This document shows, in pieces, positions 22,192 through 33,297 of a DNA stretch of 64,000 bases. Origin of the DNA: Schistosoma mansoni (taxonomy: Eukaryota > Platyhelminthes > Trematoda > Strigeidida > Schistosomatidae); contig NC_031495.1 in assembly GCF_000237925.1 (NCBI RefSeq), forward strand, positions 63,594,939 through 63,658,938, in the 5' to 3' direction. Within the stretch, counting starts at the first letter, position 1. Every line of letters begins with the position of its first letter. The position numbers were made by a program, and so were the translations under genes. Below the pieces are notes generated by a model. It was not told the origin of the DNA, searched no databases, and saw only the letters and a program-made list of their open reading frames with translations.

Positions 22192-22489
22192 AAATTCACT
22201 TAGTATTGTTTGTTTGAATCTTTCCATTGATGTTTAGGACTGCAACTGGTCAGTCAGTCTTATTGGCATATGTGCAAACTGTGCATATTGCCTCAATATA
22301 GCCTTAATTCACAAGCATTATAAGAAAAGATGGATAGTGGATAACGCGATGGCGTTTGAAGCGAAAGGTACTGGGTCTGAGTCCCAGAGTGAACATCAAC
22401 TCTGAGATGTAGATACATCCAGCTGACGAGTACCAAGTAAGACGAAACACGCATCCTGGATTCCACTGCTAGTCACTATGCATCTTTGG
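22192..22489. repeat. SINE-A inverted composite
   Basis: Reverse M module to about 22340 joined within GATGGATAGTGGATAACGCG to a plus tRNA-like segment (box B region near 22370) and a hammerhead (22418-22478: CTGACGAG and CGAAAC kept, stem II weakened); ends CATCTTTGG. Confidence 0.75.
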
Positions 22490-22964
22490 TCAAAATCATA
22501 TTTATTTTAACAATGATACTGAACAAATGACGGAGGAATATTACGGGATTGTTCTTTTATTTGAAGAGAAAACAACTCAAGAAGAAAGAGATGAGAAGAA
22601 AGAAGAAGAAGGAGTAACCTTGAATATCCGAAAGCAAAACAAAAAGGCAACTCAGTTAGTAATCATAATTAACTATACATGAACTATATATCTATCCCCT
22701 TTAAATTATTGGTCATAATTTAAAACATATTATCTTTATTGCCTCAAGTAATAATACTCTTCTAATTAATATGACCTGAAATGATTAAAGGAGAAGGGAT
22801 ATCTTTCCTCTTGTTATAATAAGCTCCTCGACCAAATGATCCAGCTTAGAGAACGAAACCCCCATCGTAATCTTGTCCAAATTATTATTTTCATAATGAT
22901 TACAGGTTATCATTTTTAAACTTTATTATTGTTAGAACGGTCAATTTTCCTTTTTCATCATACG

Positions 22965-23580
22965 AATGGGATGTTAATTTACCTTAGACGAATATCTACA
23001 TTAGATTCCCTTTCAGTGTCGTCTATTCTACAGGACTTCAAAACAGCTCAGATCAAGAACATGAGATTAACCTGCTACTTACTTACTTACTTACTTACTT
23101 ACGCCTGTTACTCCCCGTGGAGGAGCATAGGCCGACCACCAGCATTCTCCATCCAACTCTGTCCTGAGCCTTCCTTTCCAGTTCTTTCCAGTTCACATCC
23201 ATCCTTTTCATATCTGCTTCTATTTCCCGGCGTAGTGTGTTCGTTGGCCTTCCACTTTTCCACTTCCCTTCCGGATTCCAAGTTAAGGATTGAGTCGTGA
23301 TGCAGTTTGGTGATTTCTGTAATGTATGTCCGATCCACTTCCAACATCTTTTCCTAATTTCCTCTTCAGCTGGAAGCTGGTTTGTCCTGATTAGAACGTA
23401 AATATATTTTCACACCAAAACTCAACACAATCTAATAACAAATGGACAATCAATGAATAAATAATAAGGATAGGGGAAGATATATAACTCATCTGACACC
23501 TGTCAAACTATCTACATGTCTGATTAAGCAGATAATCAATCATTATCATTCTCGTCCACATATCAATTATATAATAATCC
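22965..23580. repeat. dispersed repeat H, copy 2, split by RTE
   Basis: Same sequence as 21175-21470, interrupted at 23073-23385 by an RTE tail. Repeat H resumes at TTAGAACGTAAATATATTTTC. Confidence 0.7.
23073..23385 (-). mobile_element. RTE-type LINE 3' tail inside repeat H
   Basis: (CTTA)n run of six to seven units at 23075-23101, then reverse RTE C-terminus ('[19 protein letters not shown]' region), truncated after 'EEEIRKRCW'. The long clean tail suggests a fairly recent insertion. Confidence 0.85.
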
Positions 23581-23587
23581 AGCTTAG

Positions 23588-24213
23588 ATTACTTGCTTTG
23601 CTTACGCCTGTTACTCCCAATGGAGCATGGGCTGCCGATCAACATTCTCAAACCCACTCTGTCCTGAGCCTTCCTTTCTAGTTCTATCCAATTATTGATC
23701 ATTCTTCTCATTTCTGTTTCCATTTAAAAGCGTGATGTGTTCTTTGGTATTCCTCTTTTCCTTTGGCCTTCAGGACTCCATGTGAGGGCTTGTCTTGTGA
23801 CGCAGTTAGGTGATTTCCTCAAAGTGTGCCCAATCCACTTCCAGCGCTTCTTCCTGATTTCTTCCTCCACTGGATGAAATCTGGTTTGTTCTCTCACACG
23901 TTAACCGGTTGCTGATAGTGTGTGGCCAATGGATCCGAAGTATCTTGCGTAGACAACTGTTGATAAACACCTGTATCTTCTGGATGATGGCTTTCGTAGT
24001 TCTCCAAGTTTCCGCCACATACAGTAGAACTGTCTTGACATTTATATTGGAAATTCTAATCTTGGTGTTGGTCGACAGTTGTTGAGTTGACTTCCAAATG
24101 TTCTTCAGTTGTGAATATGCTGCTCTTGCTTTGCCGATCAGCATCTTCACATCTGCATCAGATCCACCGTGTTCATCGGTGATGGTGTCCAGATATGTAA
24201 AGGTTTCCACATC
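23588..24213 (-). mobile_element. RTE-type LINE 3' fragment, part of a chimera
   Basis: Reverse strand encodes 'METFTYLDTITDEHGGSDAD', '[20 protein letters not shown]' and '[15 protein letters not shown]' in nearly continuous frame, then the 3' end. With the adjoining element C it is enclosed by AATCCAGCTTAG (23576-23587 and 24349-24360). Confidence 0.85.
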
Positions 24214-24348
24214 CTCCGCCTCTAGCTCCTCCGGGGGCTACTGCCGGTCCCAAGCCCGGGTAAAGGAGGAGGGTTGGGTATGGGGTTAATGACCCCATCA
24301 CGTAGAAAACCAACTCGCTAAAAAAACGCTAACCAGTAAAAATTATTC
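24214..24348 (+). mobile_element. element C joined to RTE tail
   Basis: Best-preserved element C: TAGCTCCTCCGG, CCCAAGCCCGGGTAAAGG, GACCCCATCACG, CTAAAAAAACGCTAACC. It follows the truncated RTE directly; no TSD lies between them, only around the pair. Confidence 0.8.
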
Positions 24349-24360
24349 AATCCAGCTTAG

Positions 24361-25084
24361 TTACTATTAACAATTGTTGTTATAATCTATATTGATGATT
24401 AGTTACTTGATTGAAAAGTAAATGGATAGTTTACCTGTTAGAAGATTTGAATTTAATGAGTTCAATAATACACATCATCTTGGATGTTGAACTTACTATT
24501 TATTATCAATTATATTATATTTGTAATATATAACACTTGTGGTGGTCGGTACTATATATTATCCTTAAACTTCGCATATTGTTCGTCCTGATAACCATTA
24601 CCGGATAAAACCTCAACGATGTATAGATCAGAAGGCGAATATGAAGTGTTGATTGCGTTTATTATTGAAACACACACAGATTGCCAAAATTACAGGCACG
24701 TTAAGCAAGCATGAAATAGTAGTGACGTTAAGGCAAGCGAGTGAGAGTACGCGTCGAATGAGCGAGTGAGTGAGTGATCGAGTCAATGAACGAGTGTGAG
24801 GGTCCGTGAACAGGATTAAAATGTACATATATATACATATGGAAATGATAGAATCATCGAATCAATTAAACGACTAATAATGAGGCTATCAGAATGAATA
24901 TCTGTGTAGGCATTAAACAATCCTCAAGCATACATATTCATAAAAGTGCAACAATAATAAAGATACAATAGCATAGATAGATTGTTATTGTACAAATGAC
25001 TCTATCCGTTAAATAAGTTAACAAAAGGACTTGACCAAATTAGATGTGAACAAACTCAATTGTACGTGAGCTGCTATATACTAC
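24361..25084. other. no recognised feature
   Basis: AT-rich sequence; GAGTGAGTGA-type short repeats near 24755-24800. No gene seen. Confidence 0.5.
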
Positions 25085-25651
25085 TGTTATATCCTAGAGG
25101 AGACATAAGTACGGGTAACTTCCAGGACCTATTCATGGATAATATTCTATATATATATATATATCCTTATTGTTTAACTATTGTGTAATTAGATTGTGTA
25201 TATCTATATTCATCGTAATAAAGCTTTATTTTGACCTATAGACTATTATTATACGATTTATTGTCCCCAAACTATGTTCAGTTTATTGATTACTGTCTCC
25301 CATATTCAGAGCCACATTTAGCTTGATCTCGTACAAATATTAGTTTCTATTTTACGGTATGATGCAGTCTGTCTGTCTGGTATATAAACCGAGTACGTTT
25401 GAAATGAATAATTCGCATAACAGAAGCTGTAATTTGTGTTTTGGACTCAATTGGAAGGGCTAGGCGGACAAGGGACCAATAAGGATGCTAGACTGCTCAT
25501 ACTGGTTGAACGTCATTGATTTGGCACAGTGCTAAGATCAGAAAAGTCGTATTTCGATTGGTGGATAAATCACGAGATAAAAAGTCGGACATAAGACCAA
25601 AACAAATTGGCATACGGCCTAGTTCTTTTTTAATTCATAGCAACTACACTA
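25085..25651 (+). repeat. solo LTR, subfamily ii
   Basis: TGTTATATCC start, AATAAAGCTTTATTTTG near 25219, GGTATATAAACCGAGTAC promoter-like box near 25379, and GACATAAGACCAAAACAAATTGG near the right end. Older than the LTRs of the 50-kb element, judging by divergence between copies. Confidence 0.6.
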
Positions 25652-25869
25652 CATGTTAAGGTCGATATTTGAGAAAAGTTCCTATGAATAATTCATTGTT
25701 CAAATTAGAATAAATCTCCTATTTCTTTAGGCATATCAATAAGTTTACTTCTGAACTTTTTTTATCATATTGATATCATTCAGAATTCCTTGAATTCAGC
25801 CGTCAATATAGCAAAATAATAATCATCTCAATAAAATTCAACAATTCTCCTCATACAAATATTGTAGTG

Positions 25870-26150
25870 TACACTACTTATATTGATATAAACAGTTTAT
25901 AACGCTAGTCCGGAATAGGATGTCTGGAAGAAATAGGTCAAGAAGACTGAAAAGGAAAGAATGAGAACAGAAATCAATTGGTATGGAAATACAAGAACAA
26001 TGAAGTCTAAGACGATTGATTGACAATTTTGCAAACATTGTATTTACTTTATAATTCTCAGATTTTACTAAGAGATTCTGTAATTATGCATTCAAGTACA
26101 TTTGAGTATCCCCACTTGTGTTCTCATTCACTACAATATTACTTAGTTTA
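25870..26150. repeat. dispersed repeat D, copy 3
   Basis: Aligns with 5742-6010 (GACGATTGATTGACAATTTTGC, TCTCAGATTTTACTAAGAGATTCTG). Confidence 0.65.
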
Positions 26151-26514
26151 TTAACTACTTGTTAAGTCGGAAGTGTGTCTGAACGGATATCAGGCTATCC
26201 TTCTTAATGATCAAGCATTGGGTAAGAAACCTAAAATGTTCTAGGTTCGACCCCTTATGAAGTTATTAGTACTCATTACTGAATTGTCTTGTATTAGGAC
26301 AAAAATGTTACCCACTACCACTACCCGGTTTTCAGGGATAACCTGAGATCGATAACAATATTACATACTTATGAGCAGTCAGATTAGCAAAGAAAATATG
26401 TTTCTTTATGATTTGCTCCTTTACGTGAAGTACGAATGAGGTAATTACAATTACATTTCACAAGTCGACAACACAAACCTAAATGATCTTCTTTTGGAGA
26501 TTAACCATTGATAT

Positions 26515-26730
26515 ATATATATATATATATAGTATTGTTTGCTACTATGTTAAGCCCATATATCGTATTCTAGCTTCTAGACAGGTCAATTTATCCATTC
26601 TTCTTGAGTCACGTTTTGATATTGTTAATTATTCACTTACCGACACTGAATGTTTTTATATGAGCTTATGTGTATGCATATCTTATCCTACTCATCACAT
26701 GTTTGTAGCTTATTTTTGTGTGGTCTAACA
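26515..26730 (+). repeat. dispersed repeat I, copy 1
   Basis: Shares TAGCTTCTAGACAGG, ATTGTTAATTATTCAC, TATATGAGC..ATGTGTATGCA and CATCACATG blocks with 38237-38530 and (reverse) 59880-60370. Possibly a solo LTR fragment; not assigned. Confidence 0.55.
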
Positions 26731-26756
26731 ATTAAGAATCCTGGCTTCTGTGCTGG

Positions 26757-27066
26757 AAGTTGAGAGATATCAACTCACTGAAGACAATGGCGAACGGTCG
26801 CTCAATTTCGTGGATTGGTGGAAGTTAGACATTAACACCGTTAGATCCTGGCTCAGTGGTTTAGAGGTAAAGCGTTCGCGTGGGAGACTGATAGGTCCTG
26901 TGTTAGAATCTCGGAAGGCAGGATCATGGATGCGCACTGCTCAGGAGTACCATAATAAGACGGAACGGCTGTCCAGTGCTTCCAGGTTTTCCATGGTGGT
27001 TTGACTTCAATTGACTCATGATTTCAATTACTAAATTACTAAAATCTCCACAAAACTCCTTCTAAA
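26757..27066 (+). repeat. SINE-B copy
   Basis: Leader, tRNA-like segment (GGCTCAGTGGTTTAGAGG near 26849), decayed hammerhead (26933-26985, GGAAC in place of CGAAAC) and full 3' part to CCACAAAACTCC. Confidence 0.75.
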
Positions 27067-27390
27067 GAAATTTGAAATTATTCGTGAGTAATCTCACAGA
27101 TCGCATACTCTATTGTAATTATTTTAGAAATATAGTTTATATTACTGAAAAAGTATTAAGTAGTATATAATTTAGTATCAAACCTGGGGAATAAAACTCA
27201 GTGATCGCTTTTGTGTGTGAATTTTTGTAGCAAAGAAAATAAATTCTGTCATTGATTCCCTTCACAGTTATAAGAGTAGTTTTTATCATAAACTCAAATT
27301 TTTTGTAAACGGAACAACAAACAATGTTCATTTCAATGTCTTGGAGTTCATTATACAGCTTCATTAATACGTATGGTAAAAAAAAAATAT

Positions 27391-27550
27391 GAGCTGAGTG
27401 GATAACGCGATGGCGTTTGAAAAGAAAGGTACTAGGTTCAAGTCCCAGAGTAAACATCAACTCAGATGCAGGTACATCCAGCTGGCGAGTCCTAAATAGG
27501 ACGAGAAGTGCGTTCTGAATTCCACTGCTAGACAATATCCATCTTTGCTT
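27391..27550 (+). repeat. SINE-A single copy
   Basis: tRNA-like segment lacking its first bases (box B GGTTCAAGTCCC near 27434), degenerate hammerhead (CTGGCGAG, CGAGAA) and the standard CCATCTTTGCTT end. Confidence 0.75.
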
Positions 27551-27663
27551 ATAATAATATGGTTTTGTATATTTTGACTTTACTTCAATTAAATATATGA
27601 TTTATATCTCATATGTAAACAGTTTTCTTTAACATACCCTTACATTTCACATCTTCATATGAT

Positions 27664-27863
27664 NNNNNNNNNNNNNNNNNNNNNNNNNNNNNNNNNNNNN
27701 NNNNNNNNNNNNNNNNNNNNNNNNNNNNNNNNNNNNNNNNNNNNNNNNNNNNNNNNNNNNNNNNNNNNNNNNNNNNNNNNNNNNNNNNNNNNNNNNNNNN
27801 NNNNNNNNNNNNNNNNNNNNNNNNNNNNNNNNNNNNNNNNNNNNNNNNNNNNNNNNNNNNNNN
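27664..27863. other. assembly gap (200 N)
   Basis: Exactly 200 Ns, a conventional placeholder length; it cuts into an RTE copy. Confidence 0.98.
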
Positions 27864-28262
27864 ATGAAATCTGGTTTGTTTTCTCCCACAGTAACTTGTT
27901 GCTGATGGTGTCTGGTCAACGGATCCGAAGTATCTTGCGTAGACAACTGTTAATAAACACCTGTATCTTCTGGATGATGGCTTTCGTAGTTCTCCAAGTT
28001 TCCGCCCCATACGTTAGAACTGTCTTGACATTTGTATTGCCAATTCTGATCTTGTTGTTGGTTGACAATTGTTCCAGATGTTCTTCAGTTATAAATATGC
28101 TAGTGTTGCTTTGTTTATCTACTCACTCACATCTGCATCAGATCCATCGTGTTCATCGATGATGCTTCCCAGATATGTAAAGGTTTTCACATCCTCCAAA
28201 GCTTTTTCATCAATTGTAATTTGATTGATACATGCTGTATTTTCCAAATTGATATCTGGTAT
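27864..28262 (-). mobile_element. RTE-type LINE fragment at gap edge
   Basis: Reverse strand encodes the segment from 'ALEDVKTFTYLGSIIDEHDGSDAD' (about 28200) to 'KPDFI' at the gap. It shares unusual variants with the 30.5-kb plus-strand copy. Confidence 0.85.
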
Positions 28263-28763
28263 TAATTTTTACTCAACAAATAGGTTTCATTGAATATGTC
28301 TGGCAAAACTAGAATCAAGATGTATGACGTAAGATATATGAGTTCTTCAATAAAATGGTAAATAACTCAGTTATAGTCTTAGAACACTGTCAATTTCATT
28401 ATAAGTGATGATTTATAAACAGTGGAAATCACTATAATGTGTTATGTAGATTATACTTTCTACGATTTACCATATACCCGTGAATTACACAGCTATTCAG
28501 GAACTAATGACATCAATCGTCTCTCTTTATGAGTCAAAAAGCTTGGAATCAAAAATAGCCTTTCTCAATATCTAATCATACATTTCCTCCCAGAGAAATA
28601 ATGACTTCATGTAAATCTACCTGAGAATCATATAACCATTCAATCAGTCATTTGTAATCAACTCCTTATTCCAATTATTCTTTTAAATACGTAACTGTAT
28701 TAGTTTAGTTTTCTCTTATTTATTCTATACTCCTTGAAACTTGCTAAACGAATAAGAATAAGT
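28263..28763. other. no recognised feature
   Basis: AT-rich sequence, nothing matched. Confidence 0.5.
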
Positions 28764-28777
28764 TATGAATGATAATG

Positions 28778-29026
28778 GTAAGCAAAGATGGATAGTGACT
28801 AACAGTTGAATCCAGGAGGCGCGTTTCGTGCTATTTGGGACTCGTCGGGATGAAACGCGCGTCCTGGATTTCACTGCTAGCAACTACCCATCTCTGCTTA
28901 CCATGCTTGTGAATTTAGACTATATCGAGGTAATACGCACAGTATGCACATATGTCAATAAGAGACTGACCAGTTGCAGTCCTAAAAACATCAATCGGAA
29001 GATTCAAACACACAATACCAAGTGAA
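28778..29026. repeat. SINE-A inverted composite with TSD
   Basis: Perfect 14-bp direct repeats TATGAATGATAATG at 28764-28777 and 29027-29040. Reverse hammerhead arm (GTAAGCAAAGATGG to about 28850) joined to a plus-strand hammerhead end (GAAACGCGCGTCCTGG), then the whole plus-strand M module. Same architecture as the 20.3-kb copy, in the opposite orientation. Confidence 0.9.
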
Positions 29027-29339
29027 TATGAATGATAATGTTTTATTTTTCGATCTCATAGATGAACATCTTTAGGCTTTAATTTGATCAGTAATAACTT
29101 GATGGTATTCATAATTGATCTCTTACTTATTGAGATTGAAACGTATACCATGAAAGATCATAATCATAATTGCTACAACTGATTAGTAGAATTGAGTCTT
29201 TACTGAATTCTAGGACAAATGAAACAAACTACTGCTCATATATTAGATGAATGACTTATTTAAGTCATCCAGTAATACAGACAATCTAACTTGAAAGATA
29301 CCAATGTTGAGTGAAATGAAAATAGGAAAGTAGACTTCG

Positions 29340-29707
29340 TAGAACAGGTTTAATCCACAAGGCAGTTAAAGAAAGTTAGGAAATGCAGTTTCATGGTATC
29401 TAATGACCAACAGTAAATTCATACACCATTTGTTCCCTTAGGATCCTCGAATCCATGTACGCTATTGGTCTGGAATCAATGTTTTCCAACTCCCTTAGGT
29501 GAATTTTACGTATCCATCAACCTGGTTAAAGAACCGGACATTCGCTCTTCGTCGTCTCACTTTCATGAACGACAAGCCCATCGCGAGAACGTAGTGAGTA
29601 GGACTTTCCTGTCAGTGACTGTATAAACATGGCCATGTGAGAACTTTCGAGAGGGAAAGCGGACTCTACCGTCCCCTTTCTGCTATACCATGGTATTTGG
29701 GGGCAAT
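29340..29707 (-). mobile_element. element E, truncated copy
   Basis: Aligns with about 6320-6650: GTGACCAAC, CCATTTGTCCC, CCATGTAC and CTCTCGGCCATAC-like blocks, more diverged. Confidence 0.7.
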
Positions 29708-29934
29708 TCATGAACATCATATCTATTCCGTGTACACATTCTTAGAAGATTTATATTGCAAAATTTATCTCCAAGATAGAATGAATCAAATTGAAGGGAT
29801 TGTAGATCAGAAATTGATATGAAATCAAAGTTACAACAATTTACTAATTTATGTATGAGCTGTTTGTTTAGAAATAGTTACCCTAGCAACAACATTAACT
29901 AGTTAATAAAAATCTTCATTCTTCTGTTATGACT

Positions 29935-30153
29935 TTATAAAAAAATAAAAGAGGCCGTATGCCAATTCGTTATGATTTTATGTCCGGCTTTTATCACATG
30001 ATTTATCCGCCAATCGGAATATGACTTATCTAATCTTAACACCAAAAACAATGAGGTTCGACCAGTATGAGCAGTTTATCGTCCTTATTGGTCCCTTGTC
30101 CGCCTAGCCTTTCCAATCGAGTCCGAAAACACCAATTGCAGCTTCTATCAGTC
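29935..30153 (-). repeat. LTR fragment, subfamily ii
   Basis: Starts TGTTATGACTTTATAA and matches the 18.8-kb solo LTR for about 220 bp (ATGTCCGGCTTTT, CGCCTAGCC, CAATTGCAGCTTCT). Confidence 0.65.
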
Positions 30154-30544
30154 TTTGTGATAAGTCTTTCTAATTAAACGCTATACTGGGATCCTAAGCT
30201 AGTCTCGTAACCCTCAAGTTAGAACTACAGAAAGACTAGAACACGAAAGAAAAGGCACAAAGTGTGCGGGAGTCACTTTACTCCAAAGGTTCATTCATGT
30301 ACAGAAAATATAGGATTTTTATAGTATTTTAGAAGTCCTTGGGTTTTCCTGAAAATTCTGGAATGCTACTAAACATACTTGCAGTGTAATAATCAGCCAA
30401 TCAGAAACTCTACATGTGACTTTTCATTTTCGTGATGTTTCTAACAAAACTTCTGATCAAACGCTCTTTAGCCTTTCCTGAGCCTTTCTTGTCTTTAGCG
30501 AGACGTGTTCTGCATCACCCCAACGCTTTGTTGACATATATTTG
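30154..30544. other. no recognised feature
   Basis: Nothing matched elsewhere in the window. Confidence 0.4.
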
Positions 30545-31195
30545 AATTGGGCAATCGAATTACACTTGATGGAGAAGCTTTGGAGGATGTGGAAAGCTTT
30601 ACATATCTGGGCAGCATCATTGATAAACATGGTGGATCAGATGCAGATGTGAAGGTGCGGATCGGCAAAGCAAGAGAAGCATATCTAAGACTGAAGAACA
30701 TCTGGAACTCAAAACAATTGTCAACCAACAACAAGATCAGAATTGGCAATACAAATGTCAAGACAGTTCTAATGTATGGGGCGGAAACTTGGAGAACTAC
30801 GAAAGCCATCATCCAGAAGATACAGGTGTTTATTAACAGTTGTCTACGCAAGATACTTCGGATCCGTTGACCAGACACCATCAGCAACAAGTTACTGTGG
30901 GAGAAAACAAACCAGATTTCATCCAGTGGAGGAAGAAATCAGGAAGAAGCGTTGGAAGTGTATAGGACGCACATTGAGGAAAGCATTCAACTACGTCACA
31001 AGGCAAGGACTCACATGGAATCCTCAAGGCCAAATAAGAAGAGGAATACCAAAGAACACATTACGCCGAGAAATAGAGACAGACATGAGAAGAATGAACA
31101 AAAACTGGATAGAACTAGAAAAGAAGGCGGCGGACAGAATGGGGTGGAGAATGCTGGTCGGTGGTCTATGCTCCATTGGGGGTAACAGGTGTTGA
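30545..31195 (+). mobile_element. RTE-type LINE 3' fragment, best preserved
   Basis: An open frame of about 107 codons (30547-30867) encodes 'ITLDGEALEDVESFTYLGSI' through '[20 protein letters not shown]' and 'LRKILRIR', the part after the RT palm in RTE proteins. A later frame carries 'RRNTKEHIT' and '[12 protein letters not shown]'. The end GGGGGTAACAGGTG runs into a (GAT)n/(ATT)n tract in place of the usual TAAG tail. Confidence 0.9.
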
Positions 31196-32620
31196 TGATG
31201 ATGATGATGATTATTATTATTATTTGAATTGGAGGCTAACACCAACATCATAATGCAAAACGGTTATAATAGTTCATCCACTTAGGATATATTCCTATGT
31301 CAACTAATATTGGTCAAAATTGAATCTTGAATATCAACAATAGGATAATATAAACCCTTGTACATTGATTATTATTTGTCATATAACTATAGATAAGACA
31401 TTGCAGTTTCAGTAAATGATGATATTGAAAACATCTCTACATAAACTTAACAGGAATCTTTCTTCTATATGATAAATGAATAGAACAGTCGGCTATCTTT
31501 TTCTATGCTTACTTATGAATAGAACAGAAAATGTATTAAACAAGCCTCGTAGTATCTATAAGAAGCATAGATATGGTTCTACCTCAGCTATCATAATTTC
31601 CGTTCAGTCTAATGCAAAATTGGTTTGTAAATGATTTTATTTGAAAAGGGTAGAATGCATATGCTCAGAAAGTAACTGAAAAGGGGAGAAACGGAGACTG
31701 TTCATTGAAACATTAGTACAGAAGTGATCTCCGTCACAATAATATAAGGTAGGGGGAAGTGTTAAAACTTGGTACATTTACAGTGCTCAAATATACATAT
31801 ACATAAGAAATGCAAGTAAATTGAAAAGAAAACTCAGGTATAAAGCCAGAAGCTGGTGTAGGGCCAGTGAAATGTCACTAAACCCTAGCCAAATCATCCG
31901 GCAGTTAGGTCACAAAATATCGAACAGATCATCGATCATCGTCAAGGTCAAGGATAATCGGCACGCATCAGTTAATCATACGCCATGAACTGGCCCATGT
32001 GGCAGTGGTTCTACTTTCGCTTGTATCTACTTTAACTAATATATTCCTGTAATAACGTCCTTTGTGTTGTACAGTCTTCAGAGCATCCATGGTCCCTTGA
32101 TACTTCGATGGGGCAATCTACGTTAGGTGCTGGTCGCGAGGTGTGACTTCGAAGTTAGCTTATTCGTTACAGCGTTCCCGTCTTACTCGAGTAGACCTCC
32201 AATCATTCGACATAGATCATCAGCGTTGATGGTCTACACTGGTAAGCCCGACGTGATGGTCTACACTGCAAAACAAGGAAAATTATTCTGATTGAAAAAA
32301 TGTCATGTTTCACTATAAACCTAAACAGCTTGTAAACGATTGTGAACATAGATACAAAAGGTCAAATAACCAGGATATATAATAAGATTTCTGACAAACA
32401 ATCATTCTTATCTATTTCTATCTATACAATAAATCTAATAATGACACTTGCTTGAGTAGTCAGCAGTGAATAGATAGTTCTATCAAAAGTCTAACCAAAC
32501 ATGAATTCTAACTTCTTTCTAGAACATTATAAACATCAAACAGAAGGACACATTAATGATGTTATTCAGAGTTACAATAAAGGCTTTTCAATCAACCTAT
32601 TTACCTTAGAGAGAGAAATG
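31196..32620. other. unassigned, one GC-richer block
   Basis: After a GAT/ATT microsatellite (31193-31226) the sequence is AT-rich. 31850-32280 is richer in GC and contains GATGGTCTACACTG twice (32229, 32261). No exon or repeat family recognised. Confidence 0.45.
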
Positions 32621-32878
32621 CATTTGGTGAACGGTCGCTCAACTTCGTGGATTGATTAGAGTTAGACATAAACACCATCGGATGCCGGATCAGTGGTCTA
32701 GTGGTTAAATGCTCTGGCGCGAGACTGGTAGGTCCTGGGTTCGATTCTTGAGAGTGCGGGATCGTGGGTGCACACTGCTGAAGAGTCCCATGATAGGAAG
32801 AAACAGCCGTTTAGTGCTTCCGGGTTTTCCATGGTGGTCTAGCTTCAATTGACTCACGCTTGCAACTATTAAATACAT
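32621..32878 (+). repeat. SINE-B copy
   Basis: Leader, box A-like TCAGTGGTCTAGTGG (32690), box B-like GGGTTCGATTCTTG (32737), hammerhead-like segment (32770-32825: CTGAAGAG and GAAAC kept, flanking pairs altered), 3' part. Confidence 0.75.
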
Positions 32879-33065
32879 CAGCCTGGTTTGTAAATTTATT
32901 CTATCATATAAAAGTCATGCTAGAGTAACAGTTTTAAATCGTATTACAACTATCCGAATAATACTTGTTTTAGTTTTGCTATGAATGGTTTCTGCATGTC
33001 AACACTAAGTCATAATCCATAAGATGATCATTTGAAGTCTGTTTATAATTTTTTCGTATTTTCAG

Positions 33066-33297
33066 AAGTCGTTATCTTCATGATCGTTATAAATTAAATT
33101 TAGAAGACAAATTCCAATTTCCTGTACTTAGTTCAATGGAATATGGTTGGGGTCATGCTGATTTAATTAGTAAATCAACTGCACAATCTAGAAAATTTGG
33201 ACGTCAGTGTGTTATTGAAGATTCATTTTATCGACGAACCGGGATACCATTTAAGCATGGAGCTGGAATGCTTGGATTAGATAAATATAGTTTTTAA
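33066..33297 (+). CDS. last exon of a CFAP90 (C5orf49)-like ciliary gene
   Basis: A pyrimidine tract and TTTTCAG end at 33065. The following 232 bases stay open for 77 codons (one base completes a split codon) and stop with TAA at 33295-33297. The peptide contains 'PVLSSMEYG', 'RKFGRQCVIEDSFYRRTGIP', which follows the C-terminus of vertebrate CFAP90/C5orf49 ('...LTSS.YG', '..FGR...V..DFYR.NDIP') in order and spacing, as I remember that protein. CFAP90 is a ciliary microtubule-associated protein; a role in the cilia or sperm flagella of this animal is inference. Upstream exons were not found: the 5' side is repeats and a gap. A possible poly(A) signal AATAAA lies at 33532-33537. Confidence 0.65.

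Noticed and set aside
24755-24800. GAGTGAGTGA repeats as a possible RTE tail
   Set aside because: No RTE 3' sequence adjoins them; a plain short tandem repeat.
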